DNA from: an uncultured Eubacteriales bacterium
GTDB lineage: Bacteria; Bacillota; Clostridia; Oscillospirales; Oscillospiraceae
DNA: 41,136 nt
Direction: 5' to 3'
Assembly (NCBI GenBank): GCA_905202605.1
Contig: CAJKSU010000003.1
Span: 1 to 41,136, forward strand
A model generated the notes under the pieces. The model saw only the letters and a program-made list of their open reading frames with translations, did not search any database and was not told where the DNA came from. Position 1 is the first letter of the stretch, and each line of letters starts with the position of its first letter. The translations under genes were made by a program, and so were the position numbers. This document shows positions 33,546 through 41,136 of the stretch, piece after piece.

Positions 33546-35720
33546 ATGGAATCCGCGATGTTCAAGGTACTCAAGAAAGACAATACGCTTGAAGACTTCA
33601 AGCCGCAGAAGATCGTCGAGGCCATCATGAAGGCAGCCTTCCGCTGCGACAAGCAGATCCCTGACGAAACCATGTTCGCCATGGCGAACTCGATTTCTGA
33701 ACGTCTGCAGTCGCGCAAAAAGGTGCCCGTGGCCGAACTTCACGAGCTCGTGATCGGTACGCTCGCAACCTTTGGCTTCAAGGATGTTGCGACGTCTTAT
33801 GCCGAATACCGCTACTACAAGAACAACTACGCGAAGACCTTCGAGCAGCTGCGTCAGGATGCTGATGATGTTCTGCGTCTCGGCGACCGTGAGAATGCCA
33901 ACTTCGATTCGTCCCTCGTTTCGACGAAGGGTTCGCTCATCAAGGGGTTCCTCACGAAGAGCCTCTATCGTCAGTTCTATCTCTCTGGGCGCGAAAAAGA
34001 ATTCACTGACCGCGGCGACATCTACATCCACGACATGCGCGACATGATCCTCGGATGCATCAACTGCTGCCTCTTTGACATCGGTTCTATCCTGCGCGGC
34101 GGCTTCGAGATGAGCAATGTGCGCTACACCGAACCCAAAACCGTTCTGTCGGCACTGCAGGTGGTGGGCGACATCACGCTCGTCGCGACGGCTCAGCAGT
34201 TCGGCGGCTTTACGCTCGCGGAATTGGACAAGGCCCTGCTGCCTTACGTTCTGAAGAGCTGGAAGACGGCGCACGACAAATACATTGAGCTCGGCCTTTC
34301 GGAAGAACGGGCCGCAGAACAAAGCGACAAGGATGTCACCCGCGAGCTTGAGCAGGGCTTCCAGTCGCTTGAGCTTAAGCTCAATACCGTGCCGTGCTCG
34401 CGCGGTGACTTCGCTTTTACGACGATTTCCTTTGGTCAGTGGAACTTAAAGGACTACGCGCCCTTTGAGCGCAAGTGGCTCTCGAAGATCAACACGGTCA
34501 TGCTGCAGGTTCGCCGCAACGGCCACGGTCCGCACCATAAGCCCGTGGTCTTCCCGAAGCTCGTCTATCTGTACGATGCGCCGCAGATTGCAGCCGACCA
34601 GTATTCGTCCGCGCTCTTCGATGAGGCCGTGAAGACCTCGACCGAATGCATGTATCCGGATTACCTGTCGCTCTCATCGGACTACGGCACGGTTTCGAAG
34701 CTCTTCCGCGAACACGGCGTCATTACGAGCCCGATGGGCTGCCGCGCGTATCTCTCGCCCTGGCATGACGAAAAGGGCCGCTATGTGGCAATCGGCCGCT
34801 GCAACATCGGCGCTGTGAGCCTCAATATTCCGCTCATCATCCGCCTGGTGCAGCTCGAACATCCTGACAATTGGCGCACCGCTTTCTGGACGGAACTCGA
34901 CGAGCGTCTGGAAGTAATCCGCGAATTCTTCAAGAAGCGCTACGACATCATCCGCCGCCAGAAGTGCTCTTCAAACCCGCTCGCCTTCACGCAGGGGGGC
35001 TTCTATGAGGGCACGAAGGATCCCGACGATGAAGTGGGCGATCTGGTCCGCTACATGACGGCGTCCTTCGGCATCACGGCGCTCGATGAAGCCACCTTCC
35101 TCTGGACGGGCAAGCGTCTGCTTGAAGAGGGCGGCGCTTTCTCCGAAGAAGTGCTCCGCCATCTGCAGGCGCGCATCAACGTCTTCAAGAAGGAAGACGG
35201 GTGGCTCTATGCGATCTACGGCACGCCCGCCGAAAGCCTCTGCGCGACGCAGGCCAAGCAGTACGACGCCTTCTGCGCCAAGCAAGGCATTGACAATGTC
35301 TTCCGCCATACGCCGCACTACAGTCCTGAATACTTCACGAACTCCTTCCATGTGAACGTGACCGAAGAAATCACGCCCTTTGAGAAGCAGGACCACGAGT
35401 TCAAGGACTTTCACCTGTGCGAAGGCGGCCACATTCAGTACGTGCGTCTCGACAATCCTGAGAACACGGATGCGGTGAAGGCCGTCATCCAACGCGGCAT
35501 GGAGCTCGGCTTCTACCAAGGCGTGAATTTTGACAGTGCTTACTGCGGCGACTGCGGCACACACAGCACCAATGTGCTCATGCGCTGCCCCAAGTGCGGG
35601 AGCTCAAACCTCTCCGTGATCTCGCGCGTCTGCGGCTACCTCGGCTACAGCAATGTGAACGGCGTTTCCCGCATGAATGAAGGGAAAATGGCTGAGATCC
35701 ACAACCGCAAGAGCATGTAA
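33546..35720 (+). CDS. nrdD: Anaerobic (class III) ribonucleoside-triphosphate reductase
   Basis: Glycyl-radical enzyme of 724 residues that makes deoxynucleotides without oxygen. The N-terminal ATP-cone (FKVLKKDNTLEDFKPQKI onward, to about 95) is the dATP/ATP activity switch. The barrel follows. Near the C-terminus lie a zinc module (CGDCG and CPKCG) and the radical loop RVCGYLGY, with the radical Gly at about residue 700. The open frame extends back to 33363, but that stretch lacks a ribosome site and homology. I chose the ATG at 33546; an ATG at 33558 is almost as good. NrdR-like boxes lie about 260-340 bases upstream, and nrdG follows. Confidence 0.95.
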   Translation: MESAMFKVLKKDNTLEDFKPQKIVEAIMKAAFRCDKQIPDETMFAMANSISERLQSRKKVPVAELHELVIGTLATFGFKDVATSYAEYRYYKNNYAKTFEQLRQDADDVLRLGDRENANFDSSLVSTKGSLIKGFLTKSLYRQFYLSGREKEFTDRGDIYIHDMRDMILGCINCCLFDIGSILRGGFEMSNVRYTEPKTVLSALQVVGDITLVATAQQFGGFTLAELDKALLPYVLKSWKTAHDKYIELGLSEERAAEQSDKDVTRELEQGFQSLELKLNTVPCSRGDFAFTTISFGQWNLKDYAPFERKWLSKINTVMLQVRRNGHGPHHKPVVFPKLVYLYDAPQIAADQYSSALFDEAVKTSTECMYPDYLSLSSDYGTVSKLFREHGVITSPMGCRAYLSPWHDEKGRYVAIGRCNIGAVSLNIPLIIRLVQLEHPDNWRTAFWTELDERLEVIREFFKKRYDIIRRQKCSSNPLAFTQGGFYEGTKDPDDEVGDLVRYMTASFGITALDEATFLWTGKRLLEEGGAFSEEVLRHLQARINVFKKEDGWLYAIYGTPAESLCATQAKQYDAFCAKQGIDNVFRHTPHYSPEYFTNSFHVNVTEEITPFEKQDHEFKDFHLCEGGHIQYVRLDNPENTDAVKAVIQRGMELGFYQGVNFDSAYCGDCGTHSTNVLMRCPKCGSSNLSVISRVCGYLGYSNVNGVSRMNEGKMAEIHNRKSM

Positions 35721-35755
35721 AACCTTTAAAGACCGCAGCAGCGGTCTTTAAGGTT
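35721..35755 (+). terminator. Hairpin 1 between nrdD and nrdG
   Basis: AACCTTTAAAGACCGC (35721-35736), loop AGCA and GCGGTCTTTAAGGTT form a near-perfect 15-bp stem starting at the nrdD stop. No T-run follows it directly. Confidence 0.65.
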
Positions 35756-35757
35756 CC

Positions 35758-35797
35758 TCGGGGGAGTTCCGGCTGAGCTCCCCCGATTTATTTATTT
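35758..35797 (+). terminator. Hairpin 2 between nrdD and nrdG, rho-independent type
   Basis: TCGGGGGAG (35758-35766) pairs with CTCCCCCGA (35778-35786), followed by TTTATTTATTT. It lies 20 bases before nrdG, so nrdG expression must come from read-through or a very short leader. Confidence 0.7.
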
Positions 35798-35805
35798 CTT
35801 TCGTC

Positions 35806-36324
35806 ATGAACTACATCGGTCTATCCGCCTACGACACCGCCAATGGCCCCGGCGTGCGCGTTTCGCTGTTTGTTTCCGGCTGCACGCTTCGCTGCAAAGG
35901 GTGTTTCAATAAAGAAAGCTGGTCTTTTACGGCTGGACGCCCATTCACAGCGGAAACAGAAGCGCAGATCATGAAGGCGCTGGATTCGAAGTGGATTGCT
36001 GGTTTTTCGCTGCTGGGCGGCGACCCGTTTGAGCCGGAGCACGAAGCGGTTTTGGCCGGGCTCCTCGAGCGCATTAAGGAACGGTTCCCAGATAAAACCG
36101 TCTGGGCGTGGACCGGAAGGACCTTTAAGCACGTGGAAAAGAGCAGGCTTTTGCCCTACATTGATCGGCTCGTTGACGGCGCTTATGTGCAAAAGCTTCA
36201 CCTCGAGAAGCAGGGCGCCTGGCGCGGGAGCTCCAACCAGCGGATTATTCCGCTCTATCAAGGACGTATTGACGAAAGTCCGGCGGCTCAGGCTGAAGCC
36301 GCGGCGGCTGAAGCGGAGCACTGA
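35806..36324 (+). CDS. nrdG: Anaerobic ribonucleotide reductase activating protein
   Basis: Radical SAM enzyme of 172 residues that makes the glycyl radical on NrdD. The [4Fe-4S] motif is CTLRCKGC (C26, C30, C33), inside the NrdG-type start NYIGLSAYDTANGPGVRVSLFVSGC. LLGGDPFEP is the SAM-binding GGE-like motif. The C-terminal ~15 residues are a poly-Ala/Glu tail beyond the usual end. There is no clear Shine-Dalgarno, and two hairpins precede it. It pairs with the upstream nrdD. Confidence 0.94.
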   Translation: MNYIGLSAYDTANGPGVRVSLFVSGCTLRCKGCFNKESWSFTAGRPFTAETEAQIMKALDSKWIAGFSLLGGDPFEPEHEAVLAGLLERIKERFPDKTVWAWTGRTFKHVEKSRLLPYIDRLVDGAYVQKLHLEKQGAWRGSSNQRIIPLYQGRIDESPAAQAEAAAAEAEH

Positions 36325-36505
36325 CTGACGGGGAGGGCTGTCAAAGATCGAGGCTGGGCGATTTGCCCTTAGGATGCTTTGGCATTGGCAGTTTTGCGAT
36401 CTGCGCAATATCCCTTTGCGGTGTCTGCCGCTGGACACAGCAGAAAGGCCGCGACGGCGCTCTGTTCAGGCAGACGTTTAAAAGCCGATGAAGAAGGTCT
36501 GGCAG

Positions 36506-36545
36506 AAAAAAAGCTGCTGCGAGTGCTTTAACTTCCGCAGCAGCT
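36506..36545 (-). terminator. Terminator of the adenosine deaminase gene
   Basis: On the - strand GCTGCTGCG pairs with CGCAGCAGC, followed by T7. It lies about 80 bases after the stop and inside a spurious 84-codon frame. Nothing else is seen between nrdG and this gene. Confidence 0.8.
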
Positions 36546-36627
36546 CGAAGATACATTGAAAAGCAGTGTGCCGACGGTGTTTCAAGCTTGATCAATCATG
36601 CCAAACGCCATCGGGAGCACATCCGTT

Positions 36628-37752
36628 TCAAGCTGCCGGCAGGCAGTCAGCACCAAACGCTTCGCGGGCCAAACGGTCAAATTCAGGGAGCCACAATTGA
36701 CGCCAGACGATCTTCGTCTCATCGTCAACCCATGCAGCATCAATGCTGTTGGCTAAGAATCCCCGCAGATCGGCAAGCGAAAATCCCAGCCAATTCATCA
36801 TCAAAAGCCAGCCCTCAGAAATGGAGATATGGTGCATCGTCGGGTCATCACTGTTGGGAAAGACCTTGAGACCGAGCTCAACCATGCGGCGGATCGGGTG
36901 CTTGACCGCCCATTCTTCATCCGTGAAAGTGCGCAGATAGTAGGAATTGGTCGGCACCACGGCAAAAGGGATGCCCCGATCCGCGGCGCGCTCAGCGAGC
37001 TCCGGATTGTCTGTAATCGTGTAGCCGTGGTCGATTCGCTCACACTCGAGGAGATCCATGGCGGTTTCCACATTGCGCCAGTGTTCGCCGAATTCGCCCG
37101 CATGCGCGGTCAATTTAAAGCCGGCATCGCGTGCCAGTCGATAGGCTTTCCAGAAATTTTCGGGTTCGTGGAGCGTTTCGCGGTAGTCGATCCCCAGACC
37201 GATGACCCAGGGAGAGCGGTGAGCGGTCATTTCACGCACCAGTTCAACCGCATCTTCCGGGAGCGCTTCGCGGTCAATCGACGGCACGAGGCGGCCGACA
37301 ATGCCGTATTTTTCTTCGCCTTCGATCAGGCCGGCCACAATAGCGTCCTGACCTTCGGCATAGGTCATGAAGTGCTTGAGGCCGGTCCAGTTCCAGAAGA
37401 GTTCGATGTAGCGCACGCCCTGAGCAGCCGTGCGTTCAAGGTGCTCGAGCGTAATGCGCTTTAAATATTCGGGTTTCTTCAGGATCGACGATTCCAGTGC
37501 GCGGAAGATGCGCAGCACCCCCACGGGCTTTTCACCGCGGGTGTAAAAGCCTTCGATTTCAGCCATGGAAATCGGAGCGTCGGAATCGCGGACAAGGTCA
37601 ATGAAGGTTTCCCGGCTCGTCGTGCCGAGAAGATGACAGTGAAGTTCAGCCTTTGGAAAAGCGGAAAAAAAGGCGAGCTGCTTGGCGGTGAGTTCACGGG
37701 TGAAGGGGGAGTCTGGGACAAAGCCGGGGTTGGTGCTGCGCATAAGGGTCAT
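36628..37752 (-). CDS. add: Adenosine deaminase family protein
   Basis: Metal-dependent amidohydrolase of 374 residues. All zinc and catalytic motifs are present: HCH (38-40) in KAELHCHLLG, HAGE (217-220) with the catalytic Glu, DHGY (241-244) and SDDP (301-304). It converts adenosine to inosine, or possibly adenine to hypoxanthine; members of the two groups share these motifs. The length fits. I chose the ATG at 37752; a GTG at 37776 extends it by eight residues and neither has a strong ribosome site. It ends at its own terminator and diverges from the dicarboxylate carrier gene. Confidence 0.9.
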   Translation of the reverse strand: MTLMRSTNPGFVPDSPFTRELTAKQLAFFSAFPKAELHCHLLGTTSRETFIDLVRDSDAPISMAEIEGFYTRGEKPVGVLRIFRALESSILKKPEYLKRITLEHLERTAAQGVRYIELFWNWTGLKHFMTYAEGQDAIVAGLIEGEEKYGIVGRLVPSIDREALPEDAVELVREMTAHRSPWVIGLGIDYRETLHEPENFWKAYRLARDAGFKLTAHAGEFGEHWRNVETAMDLLECERIDHGYTITDNPELAERAADRGIPFAVVPTNSYYLRTFTDEEWAVKHPIRRMVELGLKVFPNSDDPTMHHISISEGWLLMMNWLGFSLADLRGFLANSIDAAWVDDETKIVWRQLWLPEFDRLAREAFGADCLPAA

Positions 37753-37960
37753 TCTTTTAAGTGTTGGGAGGCACAATCTATAGACGAACGTTTCCGTTTG
37801 GTCAAGGCCTCGGGTAAACGATTACGCGCTTCATGATTTCTCCGCACTTGAGACTCAAGTCAATTTGCGAGAGAATCGCCGCTTTCCTTTTTTCGTCGTG
37901 CGCGGAGCGCTCTTGACCCCGCCCGGCACGATTCCTCCAACGTACTGCCCGAACGCCGTC

Positions 37961-39322
37961 ATGTTCGCCACTATTTTCGCCATTCTCATCCTCGTGCTCG
38001 CCGGCTGGGCGATTGCCAAAAACTACGATGCCAAAGTCGTGCTCTTTGCGGCCGGCTTCCTCTTGATGTACGCCGCGCTCATCATGGGGAGTGACGTTTT
38101 GACGGGCAAAGATGCCTCCGGACTCGCCTGGGCGGATCCCTTCAAGGCCGTCAAGGATCTTTTCATCAAGCAGTACGCCAACGCGGGTCTCATCATCCTG
38201 ACGCTTTTCGGCTTTGCTGCCTACATGTCCAAAATCGGCGCCAACGACAAGGTGATCGAACTTCTGAGCCGCCCGCTCGCGGCCGTGAAGTCTCCCTACA
38301 TCCTGGTGCCCTTGGTGTTCTGGCTGGGGACGCTCCTCTCCATCATCATTCCGAGCGCAGCGTCGCTCGCCGTGATTCTGATGGCAACGCTCTATCCGGT
38401 GCTTAAAGCCGCCAAGATGACGCCCCTCACCGCTGCCGGCGTCATTGCCACAACGGCAACCATTGTGCCGACGCCTTTGGGCGGAGACAATGTAGTCGCA
38501 GCCCGGGTGCTCGGCTTTGATCATGTGGTCGACTATGTCTTTTACCATCACGCCGTGATCTCCATTCCGGCGATCATCGTGATGGGCATCGTGCATTATT
38601 TCTGGCAGAAGCACCTCGACCGCACCGAAGGCGCAATCAAGGCGGCGGTAGATGAGTCGGAACTCCGCCAAGTCAAGGCTGACGCGCCCGCGTGGTATGC
38701 CGTTTTCCCCGTGCTGCCGCTCGGACTCACGATCTTCTTCTGGGCCTTCTTCAAGCACGCGAAGGTCGGGCTCGTTGAGATCACGCTCTTTTCCTTTGCG
38801 CTCGCCTTCATTGCGGAAACCATCCGCCGCCGCGACGTGAAAGCTGCCATGAAGGACGTATCGACCTTTTTCAACGGCATGGGCGACGGCTTCTCGAAAG
38901 TGGTGGTACTCATCGTCGCAGCCTCGACGATGGTGGCTGGCTTGAAGGCCATGGGACTCATCGATGCCATCTCTGGTCTGGTCACGGGCGTAGAAAATGC
39001 CGGCGCCGGTCTGATGCTCGTTTTTTCCGGCATCACCGCACTCATCACATTCGTGAGCGGCTCGGGCAACGCGGTTTTCTATTCCTTCATTGAACTCATT
39101 CCGCAAATCGCCGACAAAGCAGGTATCGATCCGATTATGGTTGCACTTCCCATGCAGCTCACCTCCAACGTCATCCGCGCGGCTTCGCCCGTAGCTGCCG
39201 TAGTGATCATCGTTGCTGCCGTGGTGAAGGTGAACCCGCTCATGGTGGTAAAGCGCACCTGCGTACCGCTCCTTTCGGGGTTCGCCGCTGTCCTTCTCCT
39301 CTCGCTCATTCGCTACGCGTGA
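37961..39322 (+). CDS. dcuC: Anaerobic C4-dicarboxylate carrier, DcuC family
   Basis: Inner-membrane carrier of 453 residues with about 12 hydrophobic helices. It matches the DcuC family in length (461 in E. coli) and in segments such as VPLVFWLGTLLSIIIPSAASLAVILMA, IVPTPLGGDN and SGSGNAVFYSFIEL. DcuC-type carriers exchange or export succinate during anaerobic fumarate respiration. This fits a genome that also encodes a fumarate-type flavin reductase, although they are 12 kb apart. The ATG at 37961 begins the first helix directly; the frame extends further upstream without a ribosome site. The exact substrate is inferred. Confidence 0.88.
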   Translation: MFATIFAILILVLAGWAIAKNYDAKVVLFAAGFLLMYAALIMGSDVLTGKDASGLAWADPFKAVKDLFIKQYANAGLIILTLFGFAAYMSKIGANDKVIELLSRPLAAVKSPYILVPLVFWLGTLLSIIIPSAASLAVILMATLYPVLKAAKMTPLTAAGVIATTATIVPTPLGGDNVVAARVLGFDHVVDYVFYHHAVISIPAIIVMGIVHYFWQKHLDRTEGAIKAAVDESELRQVKADAPAWYAVFPVLPLGLTIFFWAFFKHAKVGLVEITLFSFALAFIAETIRRRDVKAAMKDVSTFFNGMGDGFSKVVVLIVAASTMVAGLKAMGLIDAISGLVTGVENAGAGLMLVFSGITALITFVSGSGNAVFYSFIELIPQIADKAGIDPIMVALPMQLTSNVIRAASPVAAVVIIVAAVVKVNPLMVVKRTCVPLLSGFAAVLLLSLIRYA

Positions 39323-39668
39323 AACTTGAAGGAATCCGAGCTTCGTGCAAACTTTCCCGCGAAGCTCGGCTGCCCCGAAGGACTGCAATCCATCAAGCCG
39401 ATTTGCCCCGTCCGAGACTGCACCCCTCAATCGCGTCATTGCGATTTTTAATGAATGCACAAGGGCCTTCACGAATTTTGGCCAAGATCCGGAACAACTT
39501 CAGGGACAACTCAATCGTCCGACAGAGCACTGGAATAGGGGGAGCTGAGATCTTTTGCGGATACCGAAAGATACCGAGCTCCCTTTAAAATAAGTCCTTT
39601 CGCAGCCGCCCTGCTGAATCCGCCGTCAGCAGGGCGCTTGCTTTCTTTTGCGCTCTTATCTTTCGCTT
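39323..39668. other. Intergenic region with two hairpins
   Basis: No gene seen; open frames here lack starts and family matches. A nested structure lies at 39540-39583 (GGGAGCT with AGCTCCC, inner ATCTTT with AAAGAT). A second perfect hairpin is at 39608-39635 (GCCCTGCTGA with TCAGCAGGGC), followed by a T-rich GCTTGCTTTCTTTT. These probably end dcuC transcription and form the MATE leader. Confidence 0.55.
39608..39649 (+). terminator. Terminator-like hairpin before the MATE gene
   Basis: A 10-bp perfect stem with the 8-base loop ATCCGCCG and a T-rich tail. It lies 20-60 bases before the MATE start, so it may act as an attenuator. Confidence 0.55.
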
Positions 39669-41063
39669 ATGAGCAGAACTCGCAAATTAGACATGCTCAG
39701 CGGATCCATCTGGGACAAGATGATCCTCTTTGCGCTCCCGCTCGCCTTTACCGGCGTGCTCCAGCAGCTCTACAACGCCGCCGACGTCGCCGTACTCGGG
39801 CACTTTGTATCAGACGAGGCCATGGCGGCCGTAGGCAACAACGTCCCGATCATCGGATTAATCGTGAGTCTCTGTATGGGACTCGCGCTCGGCGCAAATG
39901 TGGTGGTCGCTCAAGCCTTAGGCATGCGCGATGAAGAGCGGGCGAGCAGTGGCGTTCACACGGCTTTTTATGTGGCGGTTGTCTTCGGCGTGGTCATGGC
40001 GATCGCGGGCGAAATCGGGGCGGACTGGATCATCGCCTGCCTTGAAGTGCCCAAATCGGTGCAGGCCGATTCTGAACTTTACCTGCGGGTCTACCTGCTG
40101 GGCATGCCCTTCATTGCGGTCTACAACTTTTTGGCCGCTGTTTATCGCAGTCAAGGGGATACCCAAACGCCGCTTTGGGCACTCTGCTTTGCCACGATTT
40201 TCAATATCGCCGGCAATCTCTTTTTTGTGTTGGTCTGCGACATGGGCACTGGGGGCGTGGCCTTTGCCACCGTTCTCGCCAATGCGCTTGCCGCGGGGAT
40301 TCTTTTCTGGCGCGAATGCCGCATGACGGGACCGCTCAGACTTGAACTTCGCCGGCTTCTGAAGCCAGACGCCGTGTCGCTGCGTTCGATCATCCGCATC
40401 GGCTGGCCCGCGGGCGTTCAGGGGGCGGTCTTTTCGTTCTCCAACCTCATCATTCAGGCGGCTATCAACAGCCTGGGAGCGGACGTGATGGCGGGGTCAG
40501 TAGCCGCATTCACGATTGAGATCAATGTGTACTGCTTTATCAACGCGTTCGGTCTGGCGGCCACCACCTTCGTGAGTCAGAACTACGGCGCGGGCAATCT
40601 GGCGCGCTGCAGACGGGCTACCTGGGTGTCAATGGGGCTCAATTTCTGTGCTTCCGTGATGATGATCGCGGTTGTGCTCATTTTCGAACGAAGCATCCTC
40701 AGCCTCTTTACGCACAGCGAAGCCGTGATGGAAATTGCCATTACACGAATTCTCCTCGTCGTGCTGGCTGAACCCATCAGCGTGGTGATGGAAACCGTTT
40801 CGGATGCGATGCGCGGCTACGGCTATTCCATGCCGCCCGCGATGGTGACGCTCTTTTGCATCTGCTCGATCCGCATCGTCTGGGTCTATACGGTTTTCGC
40901 CGCTGATCCGACGTTTGATACGCTCATGATCGTTTATCCCATCAGCTGGGCCGTGACGACTGCAGCACTCACATGGCTCTATTTCCGCCATCAAAAGATG
41001 CTGACGGCTAAGCATGCGCATTCACGGGCAACCTCCCCAGAAGCATTGCCCTTTACGGATTAG
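39669..41063 (+). CDS. MATE family multidrug efflux protein
   Basis: Inner-membrane protein of 464 residues with 12 predicted helices in two related halves, the MATE layout. The N-terminal KMILFALPLAFTGVLQQLYNAADVAVLGHF and the mid-protein AFTIEINVYCFINAFGLAATTFVSQNYGAGN are diagnostic (DinF/NorM-like, Bacillus YojI/VmrA branch). Such pumps export cationic drugs using Na+ or H+. I chose the ATG at 39669; the frame opens at 39648 and no start has a good ribosome site. It ends 18 bases before the group II intron boundary, so the intron has not broken it. Confidence 0.9.
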   Translation: MSRTRKLDMLSGSIWDKMILFALPLAFTGVLQQLYNAADVAVLGHFVSDEAMAAVGNNVPIIGLIVSLCMGLALGANVVVAQALGMRDEERASSGVHTAFYVAVVFGVVMAIAGEIGADWIIACLEVPKSVQADSELYLRVYLLGMPFIAVYNFLAAVYRSQGDTQTPLWALCFATIFNIAGNLFFVLVCDMGTGGVAFATVLANALAAGILFWRECRMTGPLRLELRRLLKPDAVSLRSIIRIGWPAGVQGAVFSFSNLIIQAAINSLGADVMAGSVAAFTIEINVYCFINAFGLAATTFVSQNYGAGNLARCRRATWVSMGLNFCASVMMIAVVLIFERSILSLFTHSEAVMEIAITRILLVVLAEPISVVMETVSDAMRGYGYSMPPAMVTLFCICSIRIVWVYTVFAADPTFDTLMIVYPISWAVTTAALTWLYFRHQKMLTAKHAHSRATSPEALPFTD

Positions 41064-41081
41064 CCGCAGCGTTCAGACTGA

Positions 41082-41136
41082 ATCGGGTAGAGAGCGGGTT
41101 TGCACCTCGCTCCCTCCCACACCACCGGACGTGCCG
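41082..41136 (-). mobile_element. 3' end of a group II intron (domains V-VI), cut by the window edge
   Basis: Read on the - strand from the edge, CGGCACGTCCGGTGGTGTGG matches the 3' half of bacterial group II intron domain V. GAGCGAGG, TGCAAA and CCCGCTC form a domain VI hairpin. The end CTACCCGAT is the usual 3' terminus with a branch-type A seven bases from the end. The catalytic core and any reverse transcriptase would lie beyond the window. The match is by remembered consensus. Confidence 0.6.

Noticed and set aside
36341..36595. An 84-residue reverse frame between nrdG and the deaminase
   Set aside because: The deaminase terminator lies inside it and it has no ribosome site.
37802..39472. 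A 556-residue reverse open frame rich in His, Arg, Asp and Glu
   Set aside because: It is antisense to dcuC. The composition is what a reversed membrane protein gene gives.
1..41136. CRISPR arrays, tRNA and rRNA genes
   Set aside because: No regularly spaced repeats, no tRNA cloverleaf or rRNA signature was recognised on either strand by eye.

Overview
The window reads as two unrelated bacterial genomes joined at about position 22,200. Positions 1 to about 22,200 look like an anaerobic, low-to-medium GC Clostridia genome (probably Oscillospiraceae). The evidence is strong Shine-Dalgarno sites (AAGGAGG type), the Gram-positive replication-origin gene order, a c-di-AMP receptor and a RicT protein. 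From about 22,250 to the end it looks like a Gram-negative Burkholderiales genome, probably a gut Sutterellaceae. It has an outer-membrane porin, a TonB receptor, a Tat-exported flavin reductase, visibly higher GC, weaker Shine-Dalgarno sites and different codon use. No transposase, integrase or att-like repeat lies at the join, and both sides carry core genes. I read it as an assembly chimera, not a transfer.

Left segment. A forward operon (yaaO-like decarboxylase, darA, holB, ricT) matches the Bacillus yaaO-tmk-yaaQ-yaaR-holB-yaaT block without tmk and yaaR. It converges on a reverse three-gene ABC-2 exporter operon. Next, all in reverse, come rnhA, gyrA, gyrB, remB, recF, an S4-domain gene, dnaN and dnaA, the classic origin cluster. 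The dnaN-dnaA gap holds DnaA boxes, a run of DnaA-trio triplets and an AT-rich stretch, arranged like the B. subtilis unwinding site. Divergent from dnaA is a two-gene SufC/SufB-like Fe-S assembly operon. It is followed by a truncated TetR-type gene, a sugar-type ABC lipoprotein and a FAS1/MaoC-like dehydratase that is cut by the join.

Right segment. It runs: a porin (reverse), a Tat-exported FMN/FAD reductase (reverse) with a divergent MerR-family regulator and a perfect dyad between them, a class II Fic protein (reverse), decayed sequence, and a YddA/SbmA-type ABC transporter downstream of a TonB receptor with a Fur-like site. These are followed by nrdD and nrdG with NrdR-like boxes, adenosine deaminase (reverse), a DcuC-type dicarboxylate carrier and a MATE efflux pump. 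The last ~55 bases look like the 3' end (domains V-VI) of a reverse-strand group II intron, a repeat type at which contigs often stop.

Together the right-hand genes fit an anaerobically respiring, asaccharolytic gut organism: dicarboxylate exchange, a periplasmic flavin reductase and anaerobic ribonucleotide reduction. I see no rRNA, tRNA or CRISPR array. I found no convincing wholly new system. The most informative signals are the join, the origin unwinding element, the regulator-operator-reductase unit, the TonB/ABC pair, an orphan terminator and the intron end.
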